Of a DNA stretch of 64,000 nucleotides, positions 27,645 to 35,903 are shown piece after piece (the stretch's first letter is position 1; the number at the start of each line of letters is the position of its first letter). The position numbers and the translations under genes were made by a program. The notes beneath the pieces were generated by a model. That model searched no databases and was not told the origin of the DNA. It was given only the letters and a program-made list of their open reading frames with translations. This stretch comes from Pseudomonas eucalypticola (GTDB lineage Bacteria > Pseudomonadota > Gammaproteobacteria > Pseudomonadales > Pseudomonadaceae): the NCBI RefSeq assembly GCF_013374995.1, contig NZ_CP056030.1, positions 6,046,501 to 6,110,500 on the forward strand. The letters run 5' to 3'.

Positions 27645-28983
27645 GCTGGCCGTGGTCGGCCACACCAATGTCGGCAAGACTTCACTGCTGCGCACCCTGA
27701 CCCGCGACGCGGGCTTCGGCGAGGTCTCGCACCGCCCCAGCACTACCCGCCATGTGGAAGGTGCGCGGCTGTCGGTGGACGGCGAACCGCTGCTGGAGCT
27801 GTACGACACCCCCGGCCTGGAAGACGCCATCGCCCTGCTCGATTACCTGGAACGCCTGGAGCGCCCCGGTGAACGGCTGGACGGCCCGGCGCGCACCGAA
27901 CGTTTTCTGCAGGGCAGCGAAGCGCGCCAGCGTTTCGAACAGGAGGCCAAGGTGCTGCGCCAGTTGTTGGGCAGCGACGCCGGCCTGTATGTGATCGACG
28001 CCCGTGAACCGGTACTGGCCAAGTACCGCGATGAACTGGAGGTGCTCAACGGTTGCGGCAAACCGTTGCTGCCGGTGCTCAACTTCGTCAGCAGTCCCGG
28101 CCACCGTGAAGACCAGTGGCGCGAGGCACTGGCACGCCTGGGGCTGCATGCACTGGTACGTTTCGATAGCGTGGCGCCGCCACAGGATGGCGAACAGCGC
28201 CTGTATGAAAGCCTGGCGCTGTTGCTGGAACACGCCCGGCCGGCCCTGCAACGCCTGATCGAAGACCAGCACAAACAGCGCCTCGCGCGTCAGCAGGCGG
28301 CCCTGCGCCTGATCGCCGAACTGCTGATCGACTGCGCCGCGTGCCGGCGCAGCGTAGCCGGTGAGCCACACGACGCCATTCAACAGCTGCGCGAAGCCGT
28401 GCGCCAGCGCGAGCAGAAGTGCGTGCAGGCGCTGCTCAAGCGCTATGCGTTCCGCCTGGAGGACGCTACCGCCAGCGACTTGCCGCTACTGGACGGACGC
28501 TGGGGCGATGACCTGTTCAACCCGGAAACCCTCAAGCAACTGGGGGTCAAGGTGGGTGGCGGCATAGCGGCCGGCGCGGCCGCGGGGGCCGGGGTGGACT
28601 TGCTGGCAGGCGGCATCACCCTGGGCCTGGCCGCCTTGGCGGGTGCCATCGCCGGTGGCTTGCTGCAGACCAGCCGTGGCTATGGCGGGCGGCTGCTGGG
28701 CAAGCTCAAAGGTCAGCGCGAGCTGACCGTGGACGATAACGTGCTGCGCCTGCTGGCCTTGCGCCAGCGCCAGTTGCTGCAAGCCCTGGACAGCCGCGGC
28801 CACGCCGCCATGGGCAGCATCGAATTGGCCACGCCACAGGACCAGGCCTGGCGCGAGGGCAAGCTGCCCGAGGCGCTGGGCAAGGCCCGCGCTCATCCAC
28901 AATGGTCGTCTCTCAACCCACACCCACGCCTGAACCAGGCCGAGCGCCAGGAACAGCTCGAACGCCTGGCCGCTCAGCTGTAG
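27628..28983 (+). CDS. GTPase with DUF3482 domain
   Basis: 451 aa. The N-terminal Era/TrmE-like G domain has G1 GHTNVGKTSLL, the DTPGLED G3 motif, and a G4-like NFVSS region in place of the common NKxD (LLPVLNFVSSPG). The C-terminal DUF3482 region includes a glycine/alanine-rich hydrophobic stretch (GGGIAAGAAAGAGVDLLAGGITLGLAALAGAIAGGLL) that could insert in a membrane. It overlaps the DUF2868 gene by 17 bp, so the two are made together and may form a membrane-associated pair. Role unknown. Confidence 0.8.
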   Translation: MTKPLKLAVVGHTNVGKTSLLRTLTRDAGFGEVSHRPSTTRHVEGARLSVDGEPLLELYDTPGLEDAIALLDYLERLERPGERLDGPARTERFLQGSEARQRFEQEAKVLRQLLGSDAGLYVIDAREPVLAKYRDELEVLNGCGKPLLPVLNFVSSPGHREDQWREALARLGLHALVRFDSVAPPQDGEQRLYESLALLLEHARPALQRLIEDQHKQRLARQQAALRLIAELLIDCAACRRSVAGEPHDAIQQLREAVRQREQKCVQALLKRYAFRLEDATASDLPLLDGRWGDDLFNPETLKQLGVKVGGGIAAGAAAGAGVDLLAGGITLGLAALAGAIAGGLLQTSRGYGGRLLGKLKGQRELTVDDNVLRLLALRQRQLLQALDSRGHAAMGSIELATPQDQAWREGKLPEALGKARAHPQWSSLNPHPRLNQAERQEQLERLAAQL

Positions 28984-29051
28984 CAGCGGTCCGGGCCATT
29001 CCGCGCCATGTCGGCGGTACGGAGGTAGGCCTGATGCTGCGCGGCGTTTGT

Positions 29052-29075
29052 GACGCGGCCAGGTCCGCTGCTACG
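29052..29075. repeat. 24-nt dispersed repeat, copy 2
   Basis: Second copy of the element at 25634-25657, 23 of 24 bases identical. An inverted TAGCAGCGG at 28981-28989 pairs with CCGCTGCTA at 29066-29074, so the gap after the GTPase gene may hold a REP-type inverted pair. Confidence 0.5.
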
Positions 29076-29223
29076 GGCCATTGAGCAGCGCCGTGGCTTT
29101 GGTCGTGTTCGAAGGCGTCGGCCTCTTCAGCGGTCATTACGCCCCCCTGATACTCCAGGGTACAGTGGTAATGCTGCCCAGCCGGGCCACCATGTAGAAC
29201 GCCTTCAGCTCGGCACTGAGCAT
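29076..29223 (-). pseudogene. Deletion scar: LysR-type regulator 5' end joined to an HD-domain gene 3' end
   Basis: A ribosome site (GAGGG) and ATG 29223 open MLSAELKAFYMVARLGSIT, the start of a LysR-type helix-turn-helix protein. Homology stops near 29167 and a stop follows soon after. In another frame, from about 29173, CTLEYQGGVMTAEEADAFEHDQ resembles the C-terminal part of HD-domain phosphonate-degradation oxygenases (QGGxMSAEEAxxFE). I infer that a deletion fused the two genes of an aminoethylphosphonate-type cluster. The assignment rests on remembered family patterns only. Confidence 0.5.
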
Positions 29224-29233
29224 CACCACCCTC

Positions 29234-31471
29234 TTACTTGCGTAACAGCCTCAAACCGTTGAAAACCACCAGCAGACTGACGCCCATATCGGCGAACACC
29301 GCCATCCACATCGTCGCCAGGCCCGCGAAGGTCATGGCCAGGAACACGGCCTTGATCACCAGGGCGAGCACGATGTTCTGCATCAGTATCGCGCGGGTCT
29401 GGCGCGAGAGCCTGACGAAGGCCGGTATTTTTCGCAAGTCGTCGTCCATCAGCGCCACGTCGGCGGTCTCGATCGCCGTGTCGCTCCCCGCCGCGGCCAT
29501 GGCGAAGCCCAATTCGGCACGGGCCAGCGCCGGAGCATCGTTGATCCCGTCGCCCACCATGCCCACCCGGTGGCCCTGGGCATACAGCGCTTCGATGACC
29601 TGCAACTTGTCGGCAGGCAACAGATTGCCACGGGCCTCGTCGATGCCCACCTGCGCAGCGATGGCCTGGGCCGTGTGCGGGTTGTCGCCGGTCAGCATCA
29701 CGGTCTTGATGCCCAGCGCATGCAACTGGGCGATGGCTTCGCGGCTGGTGTCGCGCAAGGTGTCGGCCACGGCGAAGAAGGCCAGCGGGCCGCTGGCGTC
29801 AAGCAACACCACCACGCTCTTGCCCTGGCGCTCAAGGGTGTCGAGCTGCGCTTCCAGCTTCGGCGAGCACAGGCCCAGCTCTTCCACCAGGCGATGGTTG
29901 CCCAGGTGGTAGACCTGGCCTTCGATGCAGCCGCGCACACCGCGGCCGGCCAGGGCCTGCAAGTCCAGCACGTCCAGCAGCGCCTCGCCTGCCTCCAGCG
30001 CCGGCCGGGCAATGGCCTGGGACACCGGGTGGTCGGAACGCGCGGCCAGGCTGGCGGCGATCTGCTCGGCACGCGTGACGAAGGCTGGGTCCAGGGGCAC
30101 GAAATCAGTCTGCACCGGCTTGCCGTGGGTCAGGGTGCCGGTCTTGTCCAGCGCCAGGTAATCCAGGCGGTGGCCGCCCTCCAGGTGCACGCCGCCCTTG
30201 ACCAGGATGCCTTTGCGCGCCGCCGAGGCCAGGCCGCTGACGATGGTCACCGGGGTCGAGATCACCAGCGCACAGGGGCACGCGACCACCAGCAGCACCA
30301 GCGCCCGGTAAACCCAGTCGAACCAACCGCCGCCCATGAACAAGGGCGGCAGCAGCGCCACGGCCAGCGCCAGGGCGAACACCGCCGGGGTGTAGTAGCG
30401 AGAAAAGCTGTCCACGAAGCGCTGGGTCGGTGCCCGGGCACCCTGGGCCTGTTCCACGGCGTGGATGATGCGCGCGAGGGTCGAATCGCTGGCGAGCGCA
30501 GTCACCCGGTATTCCAGGGCGCCCGCCTGGTTGATGGTACCGGCGAATACCTTGTCGCCTACGGCTTTCTCCACCGGCAGGCTTTCGCCGGTGATGGCTG
30601 CCTGATCGACGCTGGATTGCCCCGCCACCACTTCCCCATCCAGAGCGATACGCTCGCCGGGCCGCACCCGCACCACGGCGTGCAGCGCGATGTCCTTGGC
30701 GGGCAGTTCGGCCCATTGGCCGTCTACCTGCCGCACCGTGGCGCGCTCGGGGGTCAATTGCAGCAAGCTGCCGATGGCGTTGCGCGCGCGGCTCAGGGAG
30801 CGGGCTTCGATCAGTTCGGCCACCGTGAACAGGAACATGACCATGGCCGCCTCCGGCCACTGGCCGATCAACAAGGCGCCCGTCACGGCGATGCTCATCA
30901 GCGCATTGATGTTCAGGTTGCGGTTCTTCAGGGCAATCCAACCCTTCTTGTAGGTACCCAGGCCACCGCTGACGATGGCCAGCAATGCCAGGCCGGCAAT
31001 GCCCCACTGCGGCACCAGGCCGCTGAAATGGGCAGCCTCGGCCGCCACCGCTGCCACGCTGGAAAGCGCCAGCGGCCACCAGGGCTTGTGCACGGTTACG
31101 CTGGCAGCACCGGGCCCCGCGCCGTCCAGCGGCTCGGCCTGCATGCCCAGCTCTGCGATAGCCGCGACGATCGCCTGGTCGTCGACCAAGGCATGGCGCA
31201 CGCCCAACACCCGGTTGATCAGGTTGAACTCCAGTTCCTCGACCCCGGCCAATTTGCCCAGGCGGTTCTGGATCAATGTCTGCTCGGTGGGGCAGTCCAT
31301 CTGCTCGATACGAAAACGGCTGAGCCGCGCGTCGATACTGGCCTTGCCGCCCAGCCGTACGGTGGCCGGCGCCGCACCGGCGCAGCAGCTGCCGTGGGCA
31401 GGGCTGCGTACCGAAGCATGGTCGTGGTGATGATCGTGGTCGTGCTTGTGGTCGTGCGTGGGCTGGCTCAT
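29234..31471 (-). CDS. cadA: Cadmium/zinc/lead-exporting P1B-type ATPase CadA
   Basis: 745 aa metal-exporting P-type ATPase. The N-terminus is His-rich ([18 protein letters not shown]), followed by one heavy-metal-associated domain with the altered motif EQMDCPTEQ. The core has the CPCALVIS metal-site segment, the phosphorylation motif [10 protein letters not shown], and [19 protein letters not shown]. The CPC plus the C-terminal membrane Lys/Asp features fit the Zn/Cd/Pb group. It is divergent from cadR and shares its operator region. Confidence 0.9.
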   Translation of the reverse strand: MSQPTHDHKHDHDHHHDHASVRSPAHGSCCAGAAPATVRLGGKASIDARLSRFRIEQMDCPTEQTLIQNRLGKLAGVEELEFNLINRVLGVRHALVDDQAIVAAIAELGMQAEPLDGAGPGAASVTVHKPWWPLALSSVAAVAAEAAHFSGLVPQWGIAGLALLAIVSGGLGTYKKGWIALKNRNLNINALMSIAVTGALLIGQWPEAAMVMFLFTVAELIEARSLSRARNAIGSLLQLTPERATVRQVDGQWAELPAKDIALHAVVRVRPGERIALDGEVVAGQSSVDQAAITGESLPVEKAVGDKVFAGTINQAGALEYRVTALASDSTLARIIHAVEQAQGARAPTQRFVDSFSRYYTPAVFALALAVALLPPLFMGGGWFDWVYRALVLLVVACPCALVISTPVTIVSGLASAARKGILVKGGVHLEGGHRLDYLALDKTGTLTHGKPVQTDFVPLDPAFVTRAEQIAASLAARSDHPVSQAIARPALEAGEALLDVLDLQALAGRGVRGCIEGQVYHLGNHRLVEELGLCSPKLEAQLDTLERQGKSVVVLLDASGPLAFFAVADTLRDTSREAIAQLHALGIKTVMLTGDNPHTAQAIAAQVGIDEARGNLLPADKLQVIEALYAQGHRVGMVGDGINDAPALARAELGFAMAAAGSDTAIETADVALMDDDLRKIPAFVRLSRQTRAILMQNIVLALVIKAVFLAMTFAGLATMWMAVFADMGVSLLVVFNGLRLLRK

Positions 31472-31508
31472 TGGTCAGGTCCGTAGAAGTGCCTGTTGCC
31501 AAGTGAAC

Positions 31509-31529
31509 ACCCTGTAGCCACTATAGGGT
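31509..31529. promoter_or_regulatory. CadR operator within the cadA promoter
   Basis: The inverted repeat ACCCTGTAG-CCA-CTATAGGGT is the CadR site type known from P. putida, where the cadA strand reads ACCCTATAGTGGCTACAGGGT-like. On the minus strand TTGACC (31532-31527) partly overlaps it and is the likely cadA -35, followed by the long spacer typical of MerR-family promoters. Confidence 0.85.
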
Positions 31530-31552
31530 CAAGCACCTTTGGAGGGCGCAGC

Positions 31553-32002
31553 ATGAAAATCGGCGAATTGGCCAAGGCCACCGACTGCCAGGTCGAGACC
31601 ATCCGCTACTACGAGCGCGAGCAACTATTGCCGCCCCCGGCTCGAACCGATGGCAACTATCGGCTGTATACCCAAGCCCATGCAGAGCGCCTGACCTTCA
31701 TCCGCAACTGCCGTACCCTGGACATGACCCTCGACGAAATCCGCAGCCTGCTGACCCTGCGCGACAGCCCCCAGGCCCAGTGCGAAAGCGTCAATGCCCT
31801 GGTTGACGAGCATATCCACCATGTGCGCGCACGTATCGAGGGCCTGCAGGCGCTGCAGTCACAGCTGCTGGAGTTGCGCCAGCGTTGTGGCACGGCGGGC
31901 AGCAGCGACCAGTGCGGCATCCTGCAGCGCCTGGAAGTCAACGGCGCGGTCACGGCCCCGGAGGCCGAGCACTCCCACGTGGGCCGCAGCCACGGTCACT
32001 GA
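31553..32002 (+). CDS. cadR: MerR-family cadmium-responsive regulator CadR
   Basis: 149 aa with start ATG 31553 behind GGAGG. The MerR winged helix is clear (MKIGELAKATDCQVETIRYYEREQLLPPPARTDGNYRLY). Metal-binding Cys are CRTLDM, CESVNALVDEH and the C-terminal CGTAGSSDQCGIL, and the tail is His-rich (EHSHVGRSHGH). It activates cadA on Cd binding by DNA distortion. Its last 7 bp overlap the first flagellar gene on the other strand. Confidence 0.92.
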   Translation: MKIGELAKATDCQVETIRYYEREQLLPPPARTDGNYRLYTQAHAERLTFIRNCRTLDMTLDEIRSLLTLRDSPQAQCESVNALVDEHIHHVRARIEGLQALQSQLLELRQRCGTAGSSDQCGILQRLEVNGAVTAPEAEHSHVGRSHGH

Positions 32003-32751
32003 GGTGGCGGGTTGGCAACCGCCTCCAGCACCACTTCCACCCGACGGTTTTTCGCCCGGCCTTCGGCCGACTCGTTGCCCGCCAGGGGGTGGGTATCGCC
32101 GAACCCCACGGCACGCAAGCGCTGACCGTCGACACCATTGGCCTGCAGATAGCGCACCACGCTGGCAGCGCGGGCGCTGGACAGCTCCCAGTTGGATGGA
32201 AAGCGTGTGCTCTGGATCTTTTCGGCATCGGTATGGCCTTGTACCAGGATCGGTTGGCTGTTTTTTTCCAGTACCGGCAGCAACGGTTTCAGCGCAGTGA
32301 TGCCCGCCGGGCTCAAGTCAGCCTGCCCCGACTCGAACAGCAGTTCGCTGCTCAGGCGAAAACTCACGGTCTTCTGCGAAATATCCACCTCGATATCCTT
32401 GCCCAGGGCGTCCAGGCCGAGGTTTTTCGCCATCTCGTCCGGGCCAGGTGGGGCCGGGGGTGCGGGTGGTGCTGGCGGGGGCGGCTCGGCGGCAGCGGCC
32501 GTGGCCACTACCGGTTTCACCACGGGCGGGCGGCCCAGCAGGGCAAGGCCGTGGGGCAACAGGCCCTGGCCCATGAACGGCAACGGCGCGGGTGGCGAAG
32601 GTGGCGCGGTGCTGTGCAGGCGGGTGGTGATGGCCAGCATCGCCATGGTCACCACCAGCAGCAGCGTCATCATGTCCAGGTAGGTCATCATCCAGCTGTC
32701 TTCGTCGCTCTCCAGGGCCAGACGCCCCAGCGCTTCCAGCGGCCGGCTCAT
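31996..32751 (-). CDS. Flagellar stator subunit B (MotB/PomB-like, OmpA C-terminus)
   Basis: 251 aa. One N-terminal membrane helix carries the conserved ion-binding Asp (MMTYLDMMTLLL, D26). It is followed by a Pro-rich linker (PPPPAPPAPPAPPGP) and an OmpA-type peptidoglycan-binding domain (ILVQGHTDAEKI ... NWELSSARAASVVRYL ... KNRRVEVVLE). It forms an ion channel with the adjacent A subunit to drive the motor. It is clearly distinct from the MotB at 44449-45258, so the cluster has two stators. Whether it uses protons or sodium cannot be decided here. Confidence 0.8.
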   Translation of the reverse strand: MSRPLEALGRLALESDEDSWMMTYLDMMTLLLVVTMAMLAITTRLHSTAPPSPPAPLPFMGQGLLPHGLALLGRPPVVKPVVATAAAAEPPPPAPPAPPAPPGPDEMAKNLGLDALGKDIEVDISQKTVSFRLSSELLFESGQADLSPAGITALKPLLPVLEKNSQPILVQGHTDAEKIQSTRFPSNWELSSARAASVVRYLQANGVDGQRLRAVGFGDTHPLAGNESAEGRAKNRRVEVVLEAVANPPPQ

Positions 32752-33560
32752 GGCCCGACGCTCTCGCCCAGGCGTGGGGTGATGCGCAGTGGCTCGCGGA
32801 TCTCATCGGCGTGTTGGGCGACGAACGTGCTCAAGGTTTCACGGATGAGTCCTGGGCTGCGCTTGTTGCACATCATTGATATGCCCTGGATCAGCATGTT
32901 CATCTGCAGCACCCGCTGCTCGGTCCGGCGCTCCAGCTTTACCGCCACCGGTTTGAGTACCAGGTTGGCCAGCAGCACACCGTACAGCGTGGTCATCAGG
33001 CCCACCGACATCTGGTGGCCGATGGTGACCATGTCGCCGTCGCCCAGTACGAACATCAGGTTCACCAGGCCCACCAGCGTGCCGAGCATGCCAAACGCCG
33101 GCGCATAGCTGGCCATGACCCGGAACAACTGCGCCTCGGCGCGCTCCTTGGCGCGCATGCGCACGATGCGCCATTGCAGCAGTTCGATGATCTCGGCCTC
33201 GGCGGTCTTGTCGATCACCAATTGCACACCCGAGCGCAGGAAGGGGTTGCGAGTATTTTCCAGGGCTTTCTCCACGGCGCGCAGATCGTCATCCAGCCAT
33301 AGCCGGGCCATGGTCACAACCTGCTCGATGTCGTCGTGGGCGTGTGCCGGCTCCTTGCGCATTACCGTGGCGAACAACCCCAGCACCCGTCGCACTTCGC
33401 TGAGCGGGTAGCTGAGGCAAGTGGCGGCGAAGGTGCCGATCAGCACGATGCCGAGGCTGGGCAAATCGATGAACATCAGGGGGTGCTGCGCCGAGAACAA
33501 CAGCAGCAAGGCCAGCAGGACCAGGCCAGAGAGCAGGCCGATCAGGGTCGAGGGATTCAT
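32748..33560 (-). CDS. Flagellar stator subunit A (MotA/PomA-like)
   Basis: 270 aa; ATG 33560 is preferred to GTG 33563 because GGAG lies 6 nt upstream. Four membrane segments are seen, with the PomA/MotC-like short form (GIVLIGTFAATCLSYPL, SYAPAFGMLGTLVGLVNLM, LMTTLYGVLLANLVLKPVA) including the conserved Pro of helix 3. It overlaps its B subunit by 4 bp. It is shorter and different in sequence from MotA at 45255-46130. I found no sigma-28 promoter upstream. Confidence 0.8.
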   Translation of the reverse strand: MNPSTLIGLLSGLVLLALLLLFSAQHPLMFIDLPSLGIVLIGTFAATCLSYPLSEVRRVLGLFATVMRKEPAHAHDDIEQVVTMARLWLDDDLRAVEKALENTRNPFLRSGVQLVIDKTAEAEIIELLQWRIVRMRAKERAEAQLFRVMASYAPAFGMLGTLVGLVNLMFVLGDGDMVTIGHQMSVGLMTTLYGVLLANLVLKPVAVKLERRTEQRVLQMNMLIQGISMMCNKRSPGLIRETLSTFVAQHADEIREPLRITPRLGESVGP

Positions 33561-33695
33561 CACAGGCTCCGGGAAGTGAACAGCGGCAGCGGGTTTTATA
33601 ACGCGCGCGCGGGCGTTTCAAAGGCGCTAACACAGGGCTTTTCCCTATCGAAATCCGCTGACGGCCACGGGCGCGAAAAAAATCGGAGGCTTTTC

Positions 33696-33722
33696 TAAAG
33701 CTGACCAGGGTGTTGCCGATCT
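33696..33722 (+). promoter_or_regulatory. Sigma-28 (FliA) promoter of flagellin
   Basis: TAAA (33696-33699), 15 nt, then GCCGATCT (33715-33722). This fits the FliA consensus TAAA-N15-GCCGATAA with two mismatches at the 3' end. The -10 lies 67 nt upstream of the fliC ATG. Confidence 0.88.
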
Positions 33723-33789
33723 TCGCGGTTAAAAGGCCCGGGGCGCCACAGACCTGGGCCCCAGGCCACCACCAAGAAGGAAGTGCAGC

Positions 33790-34878
33790 ATGTCCGTCAT
33801 TAATACCAACATCACGTCCATGATCGCTCAGAAGAACCTGAGCTCGTCGGAAAGCTCCCTGAGCACCTCCATCGAGCGTCTGTCTTCGGGCCTGAAAATC
33901 AACAGCGCGTCCGACGACGCCGCCGGCGAAGCCATCGCCAACCGCATGAGCTCGCAGATCACCGGCCTGGACCAGGCCAGCAGCAACGCCAGCGACGGTA
34001 TCTCCCTGGCGCAGACCACTGAAGGCGCGCTGGACGAAGTGAACGACAACTTGCAGCGTATCCGTGAGCTGTCGGTACAGGCCGCCAACGGCACCAACTC
34101 CCAGTCCGACCTGCAGTCCATCCAGGATGAAATCACCCAGCGCCTGGATGAAATCGACCGTATCTCCTCGCAAACCGCGTTCAACGGCGTCAGCGTTCTG
34201 GACTCTGACCAGACCATCACCATCCAGGTAGGCGCCAACGATGGCGAGACCATCGACATCAAGCTGAGCGAAATCAACAGCTCGACCCTGGGCCTGAGCG
34301 GCTTCAACGTCAACGGCTACGACGGTTCGGTGAGCGCGGCTTCGGTGGAAGACGAAGGCGGTGCATCCATGACTCTGTCCAGCACCAACGTCACCATCAC
34401 CGACAAGTCGGGCAGCTCCATCAGCTACGGCAGCGGCAGCACTGGCGGCACCCTGGTGCAGGACGAAGATGGCGATTACTTCCTGCAGGTGGGCAGCGGT
34501 TCTACCGCCACCTACTACGCCGCCGACGTGACCGTGACCGGCAGCGGCTCCACCGCCACCGTATCGGTAAGCGTGGACACCGAAAACGAAGTGACCCAGA
34601 AGTCCACCAACACCCTGACCACCCTGGACTCGGCCCTGAATACCGTGGACTCCATGCGTTCGGACCTCGGTGCGGTGCAGAACCGGTTCGATTCGGCCAT
34701 TTCCAACATTTCCACCACCGAAACCAACCTGACCTCGGCGCGCTCGGGTATCGAAGACGTGGACTACGCCACTGAAGTATCGGCCATGACCAGCGCCCAG
34801 ATCCTGCAACAGGCAGGTACCTCGGTACTGGCGCAAGCCAACTCCACCCCACAGCAGATGCTGTCGCTGCTGCAGTAA
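33790..34878 (+). CDS. fliC: Flagellin
   Basis: 362 aa filament subunit. Conserved N-terminal D0/D1 (SVINTNITSMIAQKNLSSSESSLSTSIERLSSGLKINSASDDAAG) and C-terminal D1/D0 (FDSAISNISTTETNLTSARSGIEDVDYATEVSAMTSAQILQQAGTSVLAQANSTPQQMLSLLQ) are complete. The central domain (about 155-275) is short, rich in Ser, Thr, Gly and acidic residues, with only 5 Lys in the whole protein. A sigma-28 promoter lies upstream and a strong hairpin downstream. The next three genes look like modification genes. Confidence 0.95.
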   Translation: MSVINTNITSMIAQKNLSSSESSLSTSIERLSSGLKINSASDDAAGEAIANRMSSQITGLDQASSNASDGISLAQTTEGALDEVNDNLQRIRELSVQAANGTNSQSDLQSIQDEITQRLDEIDRISSQTAFNGVSVLDSDQTITIQVGANDGETIDIKLSEINSSTLGLSGFNVNGYDGSVSAASVEDEGGASMTLSSTNVTITDKSGSSISYGSGSTGGTLVQDEDGDYFLQVGSGSTATYYAADVTVTGSGSTATVSVSVDTENEVTQKSTNTLTTLDSALNTVDSMRSDLGAVQNRFDSAISNISTTETNLTSARSGIEDVDYATEVSAMTSAQILQQAGTSVLAQANSTPQQMLSLLQ

Positions 34879-34891
34879 CCGCGGTAAGCGG

Positions 34892-34915
34892 AACAGGCCC
34901 CACCCGGGGCCTGTT
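34892..34915 (+). terminator. Hairpin terminator after fliC
   Basis: AACAGGCCCC (34892-34901) and GGGGCCTGTT (34906-34915) form a perfect 10-bp stem with a 4-nt loop, followed by CTT. It starts 13 bp after the fliC stop and should separate abundant flagellin mRNA from the downstream genes, with partial read-through possible. Confidence 0.75.
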
Positions 34916-34988
34916 CTTCACGCATCGCCGAGGGCCCAACCGCCCTACCCTAGCTTTTTCAACCGAATTCCATGGGGACCATCGAACC

Positions 34989-35867
34989 ATGACGGCGCAA
35001 CCCTTCAACTGGAATTTCCAAGGCCGGCTGGTCGCCCTCGACCAGGGTGCCGGCCTGGCCAGCCGCCCGGATTTCGCCGCCCTGATGGCCCTGGACGCCC
35101 TGAGCGTCATTATCTTCGACCCGGCCAGCCGCCTGCACGGGTCGCCCCTGGGCGAACACCCGCACGTGCAGATTTTCAACGGCATCACCCTGGGCGACGG
35201 CCGCCCGACGACCCTGCACGCCTGCCTGGACTCGCAGCTCAGCGGCACGCGCCCACCGCAACCGCTCGCCAGCCTGCCTGCGCCTTTGCAACGAGGGGCC
35301 CAGGTACTCGCGCGGCTGCCGATTCGCAGCACCAGGCTGGACGGTCTGCAAGGCCTCAAGAGCCTGGACTGGCTGGTGCTGGACGATCGTCACGACACCC
35401 TGGGCATCGTTCACCACGCCGGTGCGACCCTGGGCCAACTGCTGCTGGCCCAGGTCAGTGTGTCGATGCTTGCCCCCCAGGCCGAGCACTTCGAGTTCGG
35501 CCCGCTATGCCAGCGCCTGGCCGAACACGGCTTGCAGTTCTACCGCTTTCACGCCCCCAGCCACCTCAGCCAGTTCCCTGCCGAACTGGACCTGACCGCG
35601 CCACGGGCAACCCAGTTGCACAGTGTGCAGGCATTGTTCATTCCGACCCCCGAGCGCCTGGCGCAATTGCTACCGCAACGCCGCCTGAAACTGGCATTCG
35701 TCCTGGACACGGCCTACGGCCTGCACGACCTGGCCTACCGCCTGCTTGCAGGTGTCGACCAGGGCCAGGCTGCAGCCTACCTGCAAGCACGTCACTACCT
35801 GCCCGCCGCCAACCTCGCGGCCACCACCTTCACGCTTACCGCCGAGTACAGCCCAGCGCCGTGGTAA
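34989..35867 (+). CDS. Unrecognised protein between flagellin and the LicD-like gene
   Basis: 292 aa, no signal peptide and no membrane segment. Two stretches, LKSLDWLVLDDRHDTLGIVHHAGATL and FEFGPLCQRLAEHGLQFYRFHAP, recall proteins annotated as FkbM-like in Pseudomonas flagellar modification loci. However, no SAM-binding glycine motif is visible, so methyltransferase activity is not supported. The C-terminal part (LKLAFVLDTAYGLHDLAYRLLAG) looks helical. Its place between fliC and licD/tagD-like genes suggests a role in flagellin or surface modification; this is inference from context. Confidence 0.6.
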   Translation: MTAQPFNWNFQGRLVALDQGAGLASRPDFAALMALDALSVIIFDPASRLHGSPLGEHPHVQIFNGITLGDGRPTTLHACLDSQLSGTRPPQPLASLPAPLQRGAQVLARLPIRSTRLDGLQGLKSLDWLVLDDRHDTLGIVHHAGATLGQLLLAQVSVSMLAPQAEHFEFGPLCQRLAEHGLQFYRFHAPSHLSQFPAELDLTAPRATQLHSVQALFIPTPERLAQLLPQRRLKLAFVLDTAYGLHDLAYRLLAGVDQGQAAAYLQARHYLPAANLAATTFTLTAEYSPAPW

Positions 35868-35903
35868 GTGCGCGCTGGCTCAGCCTTCCAACCGGGGTCC
35901 ACC

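Noticed and set aside
29570..31486. 638-residue open frame on the plus strand
   Set aside because: Antisense shadow of cadA, whose motifs are complete on the other strand.
33564..33789. Sigma-28 promoter for the PomAB-like stator genes
   Set aside because: TTTAG and CCGAT segments occur on the minus strand but at the wrong spacing.
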